Assembly: GCF_003522965.1 (NCBI RefSeq)
Contig: NZ_CP031513.1
Span: 310,001-374,000 of the forward strand
DNA length: 64,000 bases
Source of the DNA: Bombilactobacillus bombi
GTDB taxonomy: Bacteria > Bacillota > Bacilli > Lactobacillales > Lactobacillaceae
Direction of reading: 5' to 3'
Shown in pieces: positions 27,997 to 38,754 of this stretch (the stretch's first letter is position 1; each line of letters starts with the position of its first letter). The translations under genes were made by a program, and so were the position numbers. The notes beneath the pieces are model-generated. The model was not told where the DNA came from and did no database searches. It saw nothing but the letters and a program-made list of their open reading frames with translations.

Positions 27997-28734
27997 ATGA
28001 CTTTAAAAATAACAAATTTAACAGGCGGATATGGTCGAATCCCAGTTTTAAAAAATGAAACATTTACCGTGGAAAATGGACAAACTGTTGCTCTAATTGG
28101 TCTTAATGGAGCCGGTAAGTCCACAACAATTAAACATGTCATGGGTTTGTTGCAGCCACAACAAGGAACCATTACATTAGATGGTTTATCATTAAAAGAT
28201 GATATACAAGCTTATCGGCAAAAAATTGCTTATGTACCAGAACTTCCGGTTCTTTATCCAGAATTAACTTTAAAAGAGCATATCGATTTGACGATTATGG
28301 CTTATAATCTTGATTCTACAGCAACTTGGAAGCAAGCCCAAAAACTTTTAGAAATTTTCCGCTTAGATAACAAGTTAAATTGGTTTCCAATCAATTTTTC
28401 AAAGGGGATGAAGCAAAAGGTCATGATTGTTTGTGCTTTTATTACGCAAGCACAATTATTTATTATTGATGAGCCCTTTACAGGATTGGATCCGCTAGCT
28501 GTACATGATTTGTTGAATTTAGTCCAAGAGAAAAAACAATCCGGGGCAGCTGTTTTAATGTCAACACATATTTTAACTAACGCGGAACAAAGTGCTGATT
28601 GTTTTGTTTTGCTGAATCACGGTCAAGTACGCGCACAGGGAACATTAACTCAGATTCAACAAGAATTTGGCATGGATGCGGCTAATTTAGATGAATTATA
28701 TGTCCAAATGTCCAAGGAGGAAGCTGACGCATGA
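27997..28734 (+). CDS. ecsA: ABC transporter ATP-binding protein EcsA
   Basis: 245 residues with Walker A GLNGAGKST (~34-42), the signature FSKGMKQKV (~135) and Walker B LFIIDEPFTGLDP (~152-164). With EcsB it forms the Ecs transporter, which in Bacillus and relatives influences secretion and intramembrane proteolysis. Its TGA overlaps the ATG of ecsB (ATGA). Confidence 0.93.
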   Translation: MTLKITNLTGGYGRIPVLKNETFTVENGQTVALIGLNGAGKSTTIKHVMGLLQPQQGTITLDGLSLKDDIQAYRQKIAYVPELPVLYPELTLKEHIDLTIMAYNLDSTATWKQAQKLLEIFRLDNKLNWFPINFSKGMKQKVMIVCAFITQAQLFIIDEPFTGLDPLAVHDLLNLVQEKKQSGAAVLMSTHILTNAEQSADCFVLLNHGQVRAQGTLTQIQQEFGMDAANLDELYVQMSKEEADA

Positions 28735-29945
28735 AATCCTTGTGGCAACAGCGATTTATAGCTCATATACGAGAACAAAGCAAATTCTTAAAATTAGTAT
28801 TTAATGAATATTTTATTATTGCCATTATTTTTATGATTGGAGCTGTGGGTTTTTGGTATTCACAAGCTTTGGATACTTTGCCAGCTAATAGTTGGTGGAC
28901 AAAACCTGTTGCTATTATCATTATGGGGATTGTCACTTTGCTATTTCAACCAGTCACTTTATTACAAAGTGCTGATACAACATTTTTGCTGCCCCAAGAA
29001 AAATCTTTGCCGCGTTATCTAGCCGCAGCCCGAAATTATAGCTTGTTACTTCCATGTGCTTCATTATTGTTGACTGGATTTTTTTTAACGCCTTTTCTAG
29101 CTCGAGGAGCCAGTTTTACAATTTCACAAGTAATTTTGTTAACTTTAACAAGCGTATTGCTTGCAGTTGCAGTAATTACTAATCAATTAAGTTCTTTATA
29201 CAATCATCACACCCTGAATTATTTACGTGGGGAAAATATTGGTGGTGTCTTGATTTTATTGGCAATTTCTACTTACTTGAATAGTTGGCTAGCTTTAATA
29301 TTAGCAGTTATTTGGCTAGCTGTTAGTGAATATCGCTGGCATTTATGGTTTAAAACACGCGTTTTCAATTGGAATTTAGCAATTACCAAAGAAAAAGGAC
29401 GCTCTTATCAGTTAAAACGATTCTACAATTTATTTACTGATGTACCAGGAATTGCTAGTAAAATTGCCCGGCGTCAATGGCTTGATTGGTTGTTTAAACC
29501 AATTGCTCTACAACAACAAAACACTTACTTATATTTATTCATGCGTGGCTTTATTCGTAATACTGAGTATAGTGGGTTGTTTTTACGCTTGACAATTGTT
29601 GCTTTGTTATTGATTTATGCGATTCATAATTATCTTTTAATTACTATTATTGTCGCTTTATTTTTATATTTAGTTGAATTTCAGTTATTACCACTTTATA
29701 AGAATTATGATGCGATTGTCCTGACGCAAATTTATCCATTAACTCCAATGCAAAAACAACAAAGTTTTAAGAAGTTGTTAGTTGGGGTCTTATCTTTACA
29801 GTGGTTGTTGATGGCAATTGCCTTAGTAATATGTCATGGAATAGCGATTGAGGTTTTAGTTCCATTATTTGTCAGTTTACTAATGGTTGGATTTTTAGTG
29901 GAATTATATTTACCGCGACAATTAAAAAAATTAAATAAAAATTGA
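28731..29945 (+). CDS. ecsB: ABC transporter permease EcsB
   Basis: 404 residues with multiple hydrophobic segments (clusters around residues 25-80, 95-190, 275-325 and 345-395) typical of EcsB. Start overlaps the ecsA stop by four bases; trmB follows after 10 bp, so the three genes form one transcription unit. Confidence 0.92.
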   Translation: MKSLWQQRFIAHIREQSKFLKLVFNEYFIIAIIFMIGAVGFWYSQALDTLPANSWWTKPVAIIIMGIVTLLFQPVTLLQSADTTFLLPQEKSLPRYLAAARNYSLLLPCASLLLTGFFLTPFLARGASFTISQVILLTLTSVLLAVAVITNQLSSLYNHHTLNYLRGENIGGVLILLAISTYLNSWLALILAVIWLAVSEYRWHLWFKTRVFNWNLAITKEKGRSYQLKRFYNLFTDVPGIASKIARRQWLDWLFKPIALQQQNTYLYLFMRGFIRNTEYSGLFLRLTIVALLLIYAIHNYLLITIIVALFLYLVEFQLLPLYKNYDAIVLTQIYPLTPMQKQQSFKKLLVGVLSLQWLLMAIALVICHGIAIEVLVPLFVSLLMVGFLVELYLPRQLKKLNKN

Positions 29946-29955
29946 GGAATATATT

Positions 29956-30597
29956 ATGCGTTTGAGAAATAAACCTTGGGCAGAACAGTTAATTCAAGAA
30001 CATCCTGAATTAATTAGTGTTAATCCCACAGATATGGCTGGAAAGTGGCAAACTAAGTTTGCTCAAGTGCAGCCAATAGAATTAGAATTGGGTTCTGGTA
30101 AAGGAAAGTTTATTATTGAGAAAGCTCAAAAAAATCCGCAAATTAATTATTTGGCCATGGAAGTGCAAACAGCAGCTTTAGGGATGATTCTAAAACGTCA
30201 AATAGAATTACGATTACCGAATCTCCAATTGTTGCAAGCCAATGGGCGTGATGTCAACAGTTTGTTTGCTAGAGAAGAAATCACTAAATTATATCTGAAT
30301 TTTTCTGATCCCTGGCCTAAAACTCGACATACCAAGCGCCGCTTAACTGCGCCTAATTTTTTAGAGCAGTATCAAGATATCTTGTTAGCACCAGGAAATA
30401 TAGAATTTAAAACAGATAATCAAGGTTTATTCGAATATTCTTTAGTTAGTTGTAATAATTTTGGCATGAAGTTTGATGAAGTGCTGTTAGATTTACATCA
30501 AAGTGAGCGTGCAGCTGCGAATATTACTACTGAGTATGAGGAAAAGTTTAGTAAAAAAGGGCAGCCCATTTATTTTTTGGCAGCCCACTTTAAATGA
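29956..30597 (+). CDS. trmB: tRNA (guanine-N7-)-methyltransferase TrmB
   Basis: 213 residues. [10 protein letters not shown] (~45-54) is the SAM-binding motif, and [16 protein letters not shown] (~115-130) is the signature of TrmB, which makes m7G46 in tRNA variable loops. ATG 29956 follows TGAGGAATATATT. Confidence 0.95.
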   Translation: MRLRNKPWAEQLIQEHPELISVNPTDMAGKWQTKFAQVQPIELELGSGKGKFIIEKAQKNPQINYLAMEVQTAALGMILKRQIELRLPNLQLLQANGRDVNSLFAREEITKLYLNFSDPWPKTRHTKRRLTAPNFLEQYQDILLAPGNIEFKTDNQGLFEYSLVSCNNFGMKFDEVLLDLHQSERAAANITTEYEEKFSKKGQPIYFLAAHFK

Positions 30598-30603
30598 TTT
30601 TAT

Positions 30604-30646
30604 TAAAAAAGGGACTGGTATAAATTTTATTCCAGTCCCTTATTGT
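30604..30646. terminator. trmB terminator
   Basis: GGGACTGG pairs with CCAGTCCC (loop ~13 nt), flanked by A6 and TTATTGTTTT; it can serve both converging genes. Confidence 0.85.
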
Positions 30647-30653
30647 TTTGATA

Positions 30654-30968
30654 TTATACTCGTTGAATATCGAGCAATTGTCCGGTTAAGGCAGAAGCAA
30701 TAAAGTGATATTGAGCTTCTTCATCATCTTGGACAGCTGTAACGCCGCCTACTAAAGCCCAAACATCTTCACCATCAACATTAACTTTTTGAAACATTGG
30801 CTCCACCCAAGTAGTAATGATGTTTGTATCTTCGCCAAGGTTTGTCTTAATCCGTTCAACAACTTGTTTACTATCAATTTCGTGTAATAAGTACATTGCG
30901 CCAGCACCCATTGCTGCGAGTGCTCCGGTAGCAACTAATGTTGTTTTTGCAATACCTTTTAAACTCAT
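30654..30968 (-). CDS. Conserved small membrane-anchored protein of unknown function
   Basis: 104 residues: an N-terminal hydrophobic helix (~8-27, TTLVATGALAAMGAG) and a ~75-residue soluble part (VNVDGEDVWALVGGV, HFIASALTGQLLDIQR) whose pattern resembles small PepSY-type domains. A good ribosome binding site (AGGAGG) precedes ATG 30968. Found between trmB and ytpP; no function can be assigned. Confidence 0.65.
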   Translation of the reverse strand: MSLKGIAKTTLVATGALAAMGAGAMYLLHEIDSKQVVERIKTNLGEDTNIITTWVEPMFQKVNVDGEDVWALVGGVTAVQDDEEAQYHFIASALTGQLLDIQRV

Positions 30969-31029
30969 AAATAGACCTCCTATATTTGATACTTCTATTT
31001 TATCATTATATAATACTTAGTTGAGACAT

Positions 31030-31060
31030 TTGACAATATTTTTTTAATTTATCGTAGTAT
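31030..31060 (+). promoter_or_regulatory. Candidate ytpP promoter
   Basis: TTGACA at 31030-31035 with TAGTAT at 31055-31060 (19-bp spacer, somewhat long). Confidence 0.4.
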
Positions 31061-31088
31061 TATATAGAAAAGGGAAAGGATTGATTTT

Positions 31089-31409
31089 ATGAAAAAATTA
31101 GCAGATTATCAAACTACTAATGTTCAAGAATTAACTAAAAATGGTAAGTTTATGTTGTTTTTTGAAGCAGATTGGTGCCCCGACTGCAAATTTATTGAGC
31201 CTCTGATGCCTGAAATTGAAGCTGAATATCCTGAATATCAATTCATTGAAGTTGACCGTGATGAATATATGGATTTGGCTAAAGAATTAGGAATTATGGG
31301 AATTCCTAGTTTTGTTGCTTTTGCTGATGGTAAAGAAATTGGCCGCTTTGTCAATAAAGATCGTAAAACAAAACAAGAAGTTGAAACATTTATTAACTCA
31401 TTAAATTAG
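31089..31409 (+). CDS. ytpP: Thioredoxin-like protein YtpP
   Basis: 106-residue thioredoxin fold with active site WCPDC (~29-33) and the cis-Pro segment MGIPSF (~75-80). No signal peptide, so cytoplasmic. Located directly before ytpR as in Bacillus; probably a thiol reductase of low-molecular-weight or protein disulfides. Confidence 0.9.
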   Translation: MKKLADYQTTNVQELTKNGKFMLFFEADWCPDCKFIEPLMPEIEAEYPEYQFIEVDRDEYMDLAKELGIMGIPSFVAFADGKEIGRFVNKDRKTKQEVETFINSLN

Positions 31410-31427
31410 AAGGATTTGGTGGCCGGA

Positions 31428-32063
31428 GTGTTAATTAGTTCATATAACCCAGATGTTTTAGGTGATGTCTTAATAGTTGTCACAGGAGCAGATAGTTCGC
31501 AACAAGAATATTTACAAAAAGCCAATATTGTCCAAATTACTAATGATCAAAGACAAGTTATTGGCTATAATTTTTTTGATATGGCACAATCGCTTGGATT
31601 AAAGTCACAAGATTGTGGTCAAGTGTTTTTAACAGATTCACAAGTGCAAATTTTAAATGACTGCTTAAAAAATAATGGAATTGAGGATGTCTTAGTAGCT
31701 GATTTAACTCCGAAATTTGTGGTTGGCTATGTTCAATCAATTGCAGCCCATCCTAATTCAGATCATCTGCATATTTGCCAAGTAAAAACAGACGCAGACC
31801 AATTAGAGCAAATTGTTTGTGGAGCTCCCAATGTTGATCAAGGCCAAAAAGTTGTTGTTGCCAAAGTTGGTGCCATGATGCCTAATGGACAAATTATTTT
31901 TCCGGGACAATTGCGGGGAATCGATAGCAACGGGATGCTTTGCTCAGCAAAAGAGTTGGGCTTGAGTCAAGCACCAAAAAAACGTGGTATTTTAGTATTA
32001 GATGATCAGTATCAAGTAGGTACTGCGCTTGATTTGCAAGAATTAAATCAAAATTATAAGTAA
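31428..32063 (+). CDS. ytpR: tRNA-binding domain protein YtpR
   Basis: About 211 residues. The C-terminal half is an EMAP/Trbp111-type tRNA-binding OB domain ([39 protein letters not shown]), the same domain found at the N-terminus of PheT. The N-terminal half is the DUF4479 region. GTG 31428 gives the MLISSYNP start expected for the family; TTG 31416 or GTG 31419 would add a few residues. It is 18 bp after ytpP and 20 bp before murC. Confidence 0.88.
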   Translation: MLISSYNPDVLGDVLIVVTGADSSQQEYLQKANIVQITNDQRQVIGYNFFDMAQSLGLKSQDCGQVFLTDSQVQILNDCLKNNGIEDVLVADLTPKFVVGYVQSIAAHPNSDHLHICQVKTDADQLEQIVCGAPNVDQGQKVVVAKVGAMMPNGQIIFPGQLRGIDSNGMLCSAKELGLSQAPKKRGILVLDDQYQVGTALDLQELNQNYK

Positions 32064-32083
32064 AAATTTGGAAGGAATTTCCT

Positions 32084-33406
32084 ATGGAAATTACAATTTA
32101 TCATTTTGTTGGTATCAAGGGCACCGGGATGAGTGCTTTAGCTTTGATTTTACACGATTTAGGTTATCAAGTTGAAGGTTCCGATATTGACAAGCATACT
32201 TTTACTCAAGAAGGTTTAGAGCAGGCTGGAATTAAGATAACACCTTTTAGTAGTGATAATATTCACCCTCAAATGACAATTATTGCTGGTAATGCCTTTG
32301 GAGCGGATAATTCAGAACTTAAGCGCGCGCATGAGTTGGGTTTAACAATTTTAAGTTATCCCGAAATGGTTGAACAGTTAATTCAGCATTACACTTCAAT
32401 TGGTGTGGCCGGTGCGCACGGAAAAACCAGTACCACTGGACTATTGGCACATGTGTTAAGTGGCATTGATAAAACCAGTTATTTAATTGGTGATGGAACA
32501 GGAAAAGGAATCAAAGATAGTAAATTCTTTGTTTTTGAAGCCGATGAGTATCGGCGCCATTTCTTAGCTTATCACCCCGACTATCTTATTATAACTAATA
32601 TTGATTTTGATCATCCGGATTATTTTAAAGATTTTGATGATGTTGTTGCAGCCTTTCAAACGGAAGCTAATCAAGTAAAAAAAGCGCTCTTTGTTTGGGG
32701 CGATGATCAAGCATTACAACAATTATCAACTCAAAATGAGGTGCCAATATATTATTACGGTTTATCTGATCAAAATGATTTTCAGGCTATCAATATTGAA
32801 CGTAATACTCAAGGAAGTTCGTTTGAAGTATTGCATCATGGCCAAACATTAGGTCGATTTACGATTCCGTTATTTGGTGAACACAACGTTTTAAATAGTT
32901 TAGCAGTTATTGGCATTAGCTATTTAGAAAAAATTAAGCCGGAGTTGACACAACAGGAATTATCGACTTTTAATGGAGTAAAGCGGCGTTATAGTGAAAA
33001 ACAAATTGGGGATATGATTTTAATTGATGATTATGCACACCATCCTTCAGAAATTAAAGCTACATTGGATGCTGCTCGACAACAATATCCTGATAAACAA
33101 TTAATCGCTGTATTTCAACCACACACTTACAGCCGCACAAAAGCTTTGTTAAATGGTTTTGCTCAAAGCTTAGATTTAGCTGATCAAGTCTATTTAACTA
33201 ATATTTTTGGTTCCATTCGTGAGCAACAAGGACAAATTAGCAGCGCCGATTTAGGCAATAAGATTGTTCATGGTGGTCAAGTCATTACACTGGACGATTT
33301 GTCACCTTTACTGCAGTATCATAATGGAGTAATTATTTTTATGGGTGCTGGTGATGTTCAAAAGTACGAAGTAGCTTATCAACAAAAATTATTAGCTAAA
33401 AATTAA
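32084..33406 (+). CDS. murC: UDP-N-acetylmuramate--L-alanine ligase
   Basis: 440 residues, ATP-dependent ligase that adds the first L-Ala to UDP-MurNAc in peptidoglycan synthesis. Visible features: an N-terminal Rossmann motif [11 protein letters not shown] (~10), the ATP loop [10 protein letters not shown] (~110-119), [10 protein letters not shown] (~149) and [10 protein letters not shown] (~319-328). ATG 32084 follows TGGAAGGAATTTCCT. Length is normal; a terminator follows. Confidence 0.96.
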   Translation: MEITIYHFVGIKGTGMSALALILHDLGYQVEGSDIDKHTFTQEGLEQAGIKITPFSSDNIHPQMTIIAGNAFGADNSELKRAHELGLTILSYPEMVEQLIQHYTSIGVAGAHGKTSTTGLLAHVLSGIDKTSYLIGDGTGKGIKDSKFFVFEADEYRRHFLAYHPDYLIITNIDFDHPDYFKDFDDVVAAFQTEANQVKKALFVWGDDQALQQLSTQNEVPIYYYGLSDQNDFQAINIERNTQGSSFEVLHHGQTLGRFTIPLFGEHNVLNSLAVIGISYLEKIKPELTQQELSTFNGVKRRYSEKQIGDMILIDDYAHHPSEIKATLDAARQQYPDKQLIAVFQPHTYSRTKALLNGFAQSLDLADQVYLTNIFGSIREQQGQISSADLGNKIVHGGQVITLDDLSPLLQYHNGVIIFMGAGDVQKYEVAYQQKLLAKN

Positions 33407-33438
33407 TTTTTTAAAATTCAAAATATTACTGCACCTGT

Positions 33439-33477
33439 AGGGGTTAAGACTAAATGTTGTCTTAACTCCTATTTTTA
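33439..33477 (+). terminator. murC terminator
   Basis: AGGGGTTAAGAC pairs with GTCTTAACTCCT, then ATTTTTATTT. Confidence 0.85.
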
Positions 33478-33519
33478 TTTACTTCCTATATATTATTGTC
33501 AAACATTAAAGCTAATTAC

Positions 33520-33528
33520 TGATATAAT
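33520..33528 (+). promoter_or_regulatory. Extended -10 promoter of the DyP peroxidase gene
   Basis: TGA-TATAAT immediately upstream of the gene; a TTGTCA at 33496 is too far (21 bp) for a standard -35. Confidence 0.45.
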
Positions 33529-33555
33529 ATATTTATAAATTAAGGGGGTATTTAA

Positions 33556-34503
33556 ATGGTGATGAACCCAAATAAAGCACAAGATGTTTGGAAAGATATT
33601 GGCGAACATGTTCAATTTACTGTTTTAGAATTAAATCGTCAAAATCAAGAATTAGAACAGCAAGTAATTCAAGATTTTGCAGATCGTTATCAAGCAATTT
33701 TGCGATCTTTGCGAATTCGTGATGCTGATGGCGATTTGAAATCAGCGTTTGGTTTTAGCAGTGATGCTTGGGATTATCTGTTTCCCAATGCCCCAAAACC
33801 TAAAGAATTAGAGCCTTATCAAACAATTAGTGGTCCTAAATACTCAATGCCAGCAACTAAAGGTGACCTTTTCTTCCATATTCGCGCTAAAGATGAAGCC
33901 GTAGTTTATGAGGCAAGTAATCAATTTCGGCGATTTTTAAAAGATATCACTACGGTTGTTGATGAAACTAAAGGCTTTCGTTATTTTGAAGGTCGAGCGA
34001 TTATTGGTTTTATTGATGGTACAGAAGCTCCTTCAGTCGAAGATGCTGCGGATTTTGCGATTATTGGTGATGAAGATCCGCAGTTTGAAAATGGTTCTTA
34101 TGCTTTCGCACAAAAATGGAAACATAATATGGACTTTTGGAGCCAATTAACTACTGAGGCCCAAGAAAAAGCAGTAGGGCGTGAAAAGTTTGGCGATTTA
34201 GAATTAGATGATGATCAAAAAGCAGTTAATGCTCATAATGTGACTTCTAAGGCTGAAGTTGAAGGTGAAGAACAAAAAATTGTGCGAATGAACGTACCAT
34301 ATTCTGATCCAGCTCAAGATAACACGGGCACTTATTTTATTGGTTATTCGCGTTATTGGTCTGTTACTAAGTTAATGATGACCAATATGGTTAATAAAAA
34401 TGACTTTTTACTTACTTTTTCAGAAATTCTCTCTGGTCAATTATTCTTCATTCCGTCTCGACCATTATTAGATCAAATTGCTGACGGTCAATTTAATAAC
34501 TAA
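33556..34503 (+). CDS. DyP-type heme peroxidase
   Basis: 315 residues with the family hallmark GFIDGTEAP (GxxDG, catalytic Asp ~157) and a proximal His probably in the VNAHNVTS segment (~224); conserved Arg near KIVRMNVPY (~240). There is no Tat or Sec signal, so it is cytoplasmic. DyP peroxidases oxidise a variety of substrates with H2O2; here a role against peroxide is plausible. It is monocistronic with its own promoter and terminator. No encapsulin gene is adjacent. Confidence 0.92.
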   Translation: MVMNPNKAQDVWKDIGEHVQFTVLELNRQNQELEQQVIQDFADRYQAILRSLRIRDADGDLKSAFGFSSDAWDYLFPNAPKPKELEPYQTISGPKYSMPATKGDLFFHIRAKDEAVVYEASNQFRRFLKDITTVVDETKGFRYFEGRAIIGFIDGTEAPSVEDAADFAIIGDEDPQFENGSYAFAQKWKHNMDFWSQLTTEAQEKAVGREKFGDLELDDDQKAVNAHNVTSKAEVEGEEQKIVRMNVPYSDPAQDNTGTYFIGYSRYWSVTKLMMTNMVNKNDFLLTFSEILSGQLFFIPSRPLLDQIADGQFNN

Positions 34504-34514
34504 CGATACAAATA

Positions 34515-34548
34515 GGAGCGGAACAATATTTTGTTCCGCCCTTATTTG
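34515..34548 (+). terminator. Terminator after the DyP gene
   Basis: GGAGCGGAACA pairs with TGTTCCGCCC, then TTATTTGTT. Confidence 0.8.
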
Positions 34549-34653
34549 TTAATAATACTTATTTAAAACTTCGAAACTAGTACAATTAAGTCAGGATTTT
34601 GGCAGATAAGATTATATTTGATAGAATAAGTATCAGAGAAATGAGGTAAATTA

Positions 34654-37311
34654 ATGGAGTCCAAAAAATTAGTTTTAGTTGATGGCAATAGTATTGCTTT
34701 TCGTGCTTTTTATGCCATGTATACTGTTTTAGAAAAATTTAAAAGTCCAGATGGTTTGCATACCAATGCGATTTATGCTTTTAATAATATGTTGGATTTA
34801 ATTTTGTCCAAAAGTCACCCAACCGATATGTTAGTTGCTTTTGATGCAGGTAAAGTCACTTTTCGCAACCAACTATATGATGATTATAAGGGCAATCGCT
34901 TAAAGACGCCTGACGAATTTCGCGAACAATTACCATTTATTAAACAATTATTAGCAGCTCGAGGCATCAAAACTTATGAATTAGAGAATTATGAAGCTGA
35001 TGATATTATTGGGACAATTGCTACACGTGCTAATAAAGAAAATTATCAAACTGTCATCGTCACGGGTGATCGCGATTTAACCCAGTTGGTAAATGATAAT
35101 ACTACGGTTGCCGTAACTATTAAGGGTGTCACAGATTTAGAATTTTATACTCCTCAGCATTTTCAAGAAAAGTTAGGAATAACTCCTCAGCAATTAATTG
35201 ATTTAAAGGGTTTAATGGGTGATAACTCCGATAATTATCCTGGTGTTACTAAAGTAGGCGAAAAAACAGCTTTAAAATTATTAAAACAATATGGTTCTAT
35301 GGAAAACTTATATGATCATGTTGAAGATATGAAAGCCAGCAAATTAAAGGAACACCTCATTCAAGATCGTGAACAAGCATTCTTATCCAAAAAATTAGCG
35401 ACTATTAAAACTGATGCACCCATTGATTTGCAAATTTCAGAATTAACTTATGAAGGTATTCAAACTGAACCTTTAAAGCAGTTCTACCAAAAAATGAACT
35501 TCCAATCATTTCTGAAAAAAATGACTACTGGCGAAGAAGATACTGCAGCAACTGCTGAAGATAATATTAAATATATTGAATTAAATGCTGATACAGTTAA
35601 CCAGTTGGTATCTTCCAAACAACCAGCGGTTGTAGTAGTGGAAATGGTCCATGACAATTATCATACAGCACCTATTATCGGATTAGCTTGTGGTAATGAT
35701 CAAGGGATTTTTGTCAGTGATAATTTAGATATTTTACAAGATAGATCATTAAAAAATTGGTTAAGTAATGCTCAAATCAATAAGTCAGTCTTTGACTTTA
35801 AACGTACGTATGTTGCCTTAAATCGGCAGCAAATCTCACTGGCGGGGGTTGATTTTGATGCTTTGTTGGCATCTTATCTCCTAGATGTTAATGAAAATTC
35901 CAATGATTTGGGTCAATTAGCGCAAGCATATGGTTATCAAAATTTAACACCGGATAATCAATTTTATGGTACTGGTGCCAAGTTAAGCATCCCACCACAT
36001 TCTGAATTATTGCAACATTTGGCGGCCAAGGTGGATGCGATTCAATTTTTACAAAGTAAGTTACCTTTACAATTACAAGAGCATGACCAAGATCAATTAT
36101 TTGATGATATTGAATTGCCGTTATCCAAAGTTTTAGCTGAGATGGAAATTGCTGGAATTACTGTCAGTCGCACAACTTTAGAACAAATGGAACAAGACTT
36201 AGATCAACGTTTGCGAGATTTAGAAACAACTATTTATCAATATGCAGGGCATGAATTTAATATCAACTCGCCTCAGCAGTTAAGTACCGTTTTGTTTGAA
36301 GAATTAGGCTTAAAACCAATCAAAAAAAACAAACGAGGTTATTCTACTTCTGTAGATGTGCTCGAAAAATTACAAGGACAATCACCAATTATTGCAGAAA
36401 TTTTGAATTATCGCCAAGTAGCCAAAATTCAATCAACCTATGTCTTAGGTTTAATGAATTCTATTGCGCCTGATCAAAAAGTGCATACCCGTTATCAACA
36501 AACCTTGACTCAAACTGGTCGGTTATCATCTGTTGATCCTAATTTACAAAACATACCAGCTCGTGATGAAGGACGGGAAATCAGAAAAGCATTTGTACCA
36601 CGTCATGCAGATTGGGAAATTTTTTCCAGTGATTATTCGCAAATTGAATTACGAGTTTTAGCTCATATTTCCGGTGATCAAAATATGCAACAGGCCTTTG
36701 CAGAAAATTACGATATTCATGCACATACAGCTATGCGAATTTTTGGGTTAGATAACATTGATCAAGTGACTCCCGATATGCGACGTCAAGCCAAAGCAAC
36801 AAACTTCGGCATAGTCTATGGAATTAGCGATTATGGTTTGTCGCAAAATATTGGGATTTCACGTAAGCAAGCGGCGGAATTTATTGCAGCTTATTTTGAA
36901 CAATATCCAGACGTCAAAAACTATATGGATCAAACTGTTCAAAAAGCGCGCGAAGAAGGCTATGTAGAAACAATAATGCATCGGCGCCGTTATTTGCCAG
37001 ATATTCATTCGCGCAACTATCATATTCGATCATTCGCAGAAAGAACAGCTATGAATACTCCCATCCAAGGCAGTGCTGCTGATATTATTAAGATTGCAAT
37101 GATTGATATGCAACAAAAGTTAAAAGATGAACATTTACAGGCAACAATGCTTTTGCAAGTCCATGACGAATTAATCTTTGAAGCACCAAAAGCAGAAATT
37201 CCAATTTTAGAACAACTCGTGCCCAAGATTATGGATTCAGCAGTTAAATTAGATGTGCCTTTAAAAGTAGAATCAGCTCATGGACCAAATTGGTTTGATG
37301 CTAAAGGATAG
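34654..37311 (+). CDS. polA: DNA polymerase I
   Basis: 885 residues: N-terminal 5'-3' (FEN-type) nuclease with VDGNSIAFRAFYA, YEADDIIGT (~113) and TGDRDLTQLV (~135); a central 3'-5' exonuclease-like region (~300-480) that lacks the usual Asp/Glu catalytic set, as in most Firmicute PolI; and the C-terminal polymerase with SSDYSQIELR (~659), RRQAKATNFGIVYG (~710) and QVHDELIFE (~835). Functions in repair and primer removal. First gene of polA-mutM-coaE, followed after 8 bp by mutM. Confidence 0.97.
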   Translation: MESKKLVLVDGNSIAFRAFYAMYTVLEKFKSPDGLHTNAIYAFNNMLDLILSKSHPTDMLVAFDAGKVTFRNQLYDDYKGNRLKTPDEFREQLPFIKQLLAARGIKTYELENYEADDIIGTIATRANKENYQTVIVTGDRDLTQLVNDNTTVAVTIKGVTDLEFYTPQHFQEKLGITPQQLIDLKGLMGDNSDNYPGVTKVGEKTALKLLKQYGSMENLYDHVEDMKASKLKEHLIQDREQAFLSKKLATIKTDAPIDLQISELTYEGIQTEPLKQFYQKMNFQSFLKKMTTGEEDTAATAEDNIKYIELNADTVNQLVSSKQPAVVVVEMVHDNYHTAPIIGLACGNDQGIFVSDNLDILQDRSLKNWLSNAQINKSVFDFKRTYVALNRQQISLAGVDFDALLASYLLDVNENSNDLGQLAQAYGYQNLTPDNQFYGTGAKLSIPPHSELLQHLAAKVDAIQFLQSKLPLQLQEHDQDQLFDDIELPLSKVLAEMEIAGITVSRTTLEQMEQDLDQRLRDLETTIYQYAGHEFNINSPQQLSTVLFEELGLKPIKKNKRGYSTSVDVLEKLQGQSPIIAEILNYRQVAKIQSTYVLGLMNSIAPDQKVHTRYQQTLTQTGRLSSVDPNLQNIPARDEGREIRKAFVPRHADWEIFSSDYSQIELRVLAHISGDQNMQQAFAENYDIHAHTAMRIFGLDNIDQVTPDMRRQAKATNFGIVYGISDYGLSQNIGISRKQAAEFIAAYFEQYPDVKNYMDQTVQKAREEGYVETIMHRRRYLPDIHSRNYHIRSFAERTAMNTPIQGSAADIIKIAMIDMQQKLKDEHLQATMLLQVHDELIFEAPKAEIPILEQLVPKIMDSAVKLDVPLKVESAHGPNWFDAKG

Positions 37312-37319
37312 GTGAAAAT

Positions 37320-38150
37320 ATGCCAGAATTGCCAGAAGTTGAAACTGTGCGCCGCGGATTAAATCAATTAATCAAGGGCGCCAAAATTAGTGATATTAAT
37401 ATTCGCTATGACAAAATCATTGTTGGTTCAACAACAGATTTTAAACAGCAGTTAATTGGGGCGACAATTGTTGAAGTGTCACGCAGAGCCAAATATTTGT
37501 TATTTCATTTTGATAATAACTTGACCATGATTAGCCATTTGCGCATGGAAGGCAAATATCAAGTTCGTGATTCTCAATCAGAATTTGATAAGCATGTGCA
37601 TGTGATTTTTTGCTTGGAAGATGGTCGTTTTCTAGGGTATCGGGATGTGCGCAAGTTTGGTAAGATGCAATTAGTAGACCGTAGTACAGAAATGCAGGTC
37701 AAATCTATTGCAGCACTAGGACCAGAGCCACTGACACCGCAATACACATTGGCATCCTTACAGCAAGGATTACAAAAAAAGAAAAAATCAATTAAAGCTA
37801 CTTTGTTAGACCAACATGTGGTTTCGGGATTAGGGAATATTTATGTTGATGAAGTTTTGTGGCGCGCAAAAATTCATCCCGAAGAACCAGCTAATAAGGT
37901 GACCGCAGCACAAATTACAGATTTGTATCCAATTATCAATGACGAAATTAAGACGGCAATTGCTGCTGGAGGCACGACTATTAGAAGTTATGTAGATGCC
38001 ACTGGTCATCAAGGAAACTTTCAACTGCAGTTAAATGTCTATAAACAAGAAGGTAATCCTTGTGCGCGCTGTGGTACACCCATTGAAAAAATAAAAGTGG
38101 CTGGCCGTGGGACTCATTTTTGTCCTCATTGTCAGGTACTAAATCAATAA
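37320..38150 (+). CDS. mutM: Formamidopyrimidine-DNA glycosylase
   Basis: 276 residues starting MPELPEVETVRRGL, so the catalytic Pro2 and Glu3 are in place; helix-two-turn-helix segment DQHVVSGLGNIYVDE (~162-176) and C-terminal zinc finger C-x2-C...C-x2-C (CARC ... CPHC, ~247-270). Removes oxidised purines such as 8-oxoG. The stop overlaps the coaE start by one base. Confidence 0.97.
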   Translation: MPELPEVETVRRGLNQLIKGAKISDINIRYDKIIVGSTTDFKQQLIGATIVEVSRRAKYLLFHFDNNLTMISHLRMEGKYQVRDSQSEFDKHVHVIFCLEDGRFLGYRDVRKFGKMQLVDRSTEMQVKSIAALGPEPLTPQYTLASLQQGLQKKKKSIKATLLDQHVVSGLGNIYVDEVLWRAKIHPEEPANKVTAAQITDLYPIINDEIKTAIAAGGTTIRSYVDATGHQGNFQLQLNVYKQEGNPCARCGTPIEKIKVAGRGTHFCPHCQVLNQ

Positions 38151-38740
38151 TGCAATTATCTGTAGGAGTTACCGGTGGGATTGCTACCGGGAAATCAACT
38201 GTCACTAACATTTTAGTGCAACAAGGATTTAAAATTGTTGATGCTGATCAAATTGCGCGCGAAGTGGTTTTACCACAAACTCCAGGTTGGCAGCAAGTTG
38301 TTCAACTTTTTGGTACACGAATTTTACAACCCAATCAGGAATTAGATCGTGTTCAATTAGGTCAAATTGTTTTTAATAATCAGCAACGCTTAACACAACT
38401 TAATCAAGTTTTGCAACCACTTATTCGGCAGCGTTTAACTGAGTTAATTCAGTCGATATCTGATGATAATATTCCAGTCTTTTTTGAAATACCATTGTTA
38501 TTTGAACAGCATTATCAAAATTTATTACAGAAGACATTGTTAGTTTATGCAACGCCAGCTGTACAATTACAACGTTTACAAAAACGCAATAACTTAACTA
38601 AACAAGCAGCACAACAACGTATTAATAGCCAAATGGACTTACAGCAAAAAAGAAAATTGGCTGATTTTATTATCAATAATGATGGTAACTACCATCATTT
38701 AGTACAGCAAGTACAACGATTTGTCACTTTACTGACATAA
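38150..38740 (+). CDS. coaE: Dephospho-CoA kinase
   Basis: 196 residues, the last step of coenzyme A synthesis. Walker A GGIATGKST lies at ~9-17, with DADQIARE (~35) and IPLLFE (~111). I chose ATG 38150, overlapping the mutM stop (TAATG); the longer frame from 38120 lies inside mutM and adds nothing conserved. Confidence 0.94.
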   Translation: MQLSVGVTGGIATGKSTVTNILVQQGFKIVDADQIAREVVLPQTPGWQQVVQLFGTRILQPNQELDRVQLGQIVFNNQQRLTQLNQVLQPLIRQRLTELIQSISDDNIPVFFEIPLLFEQHYQNLLQKTLLVYATPAVQLQRLQKRNNLTKQAAQQRINSQMDLQQKRKLADFIINNDGNYHHLVQQVQRFVTLLT

Positions 38741-38754
38741 AAGGAGTGTTTCCA

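Noticed and set aside
38120-38149. Extended start of coaE inside mutM
   Set aside because: ATG 38150 gives the conserved N-terminus and overlaps the mutM stop by one base.
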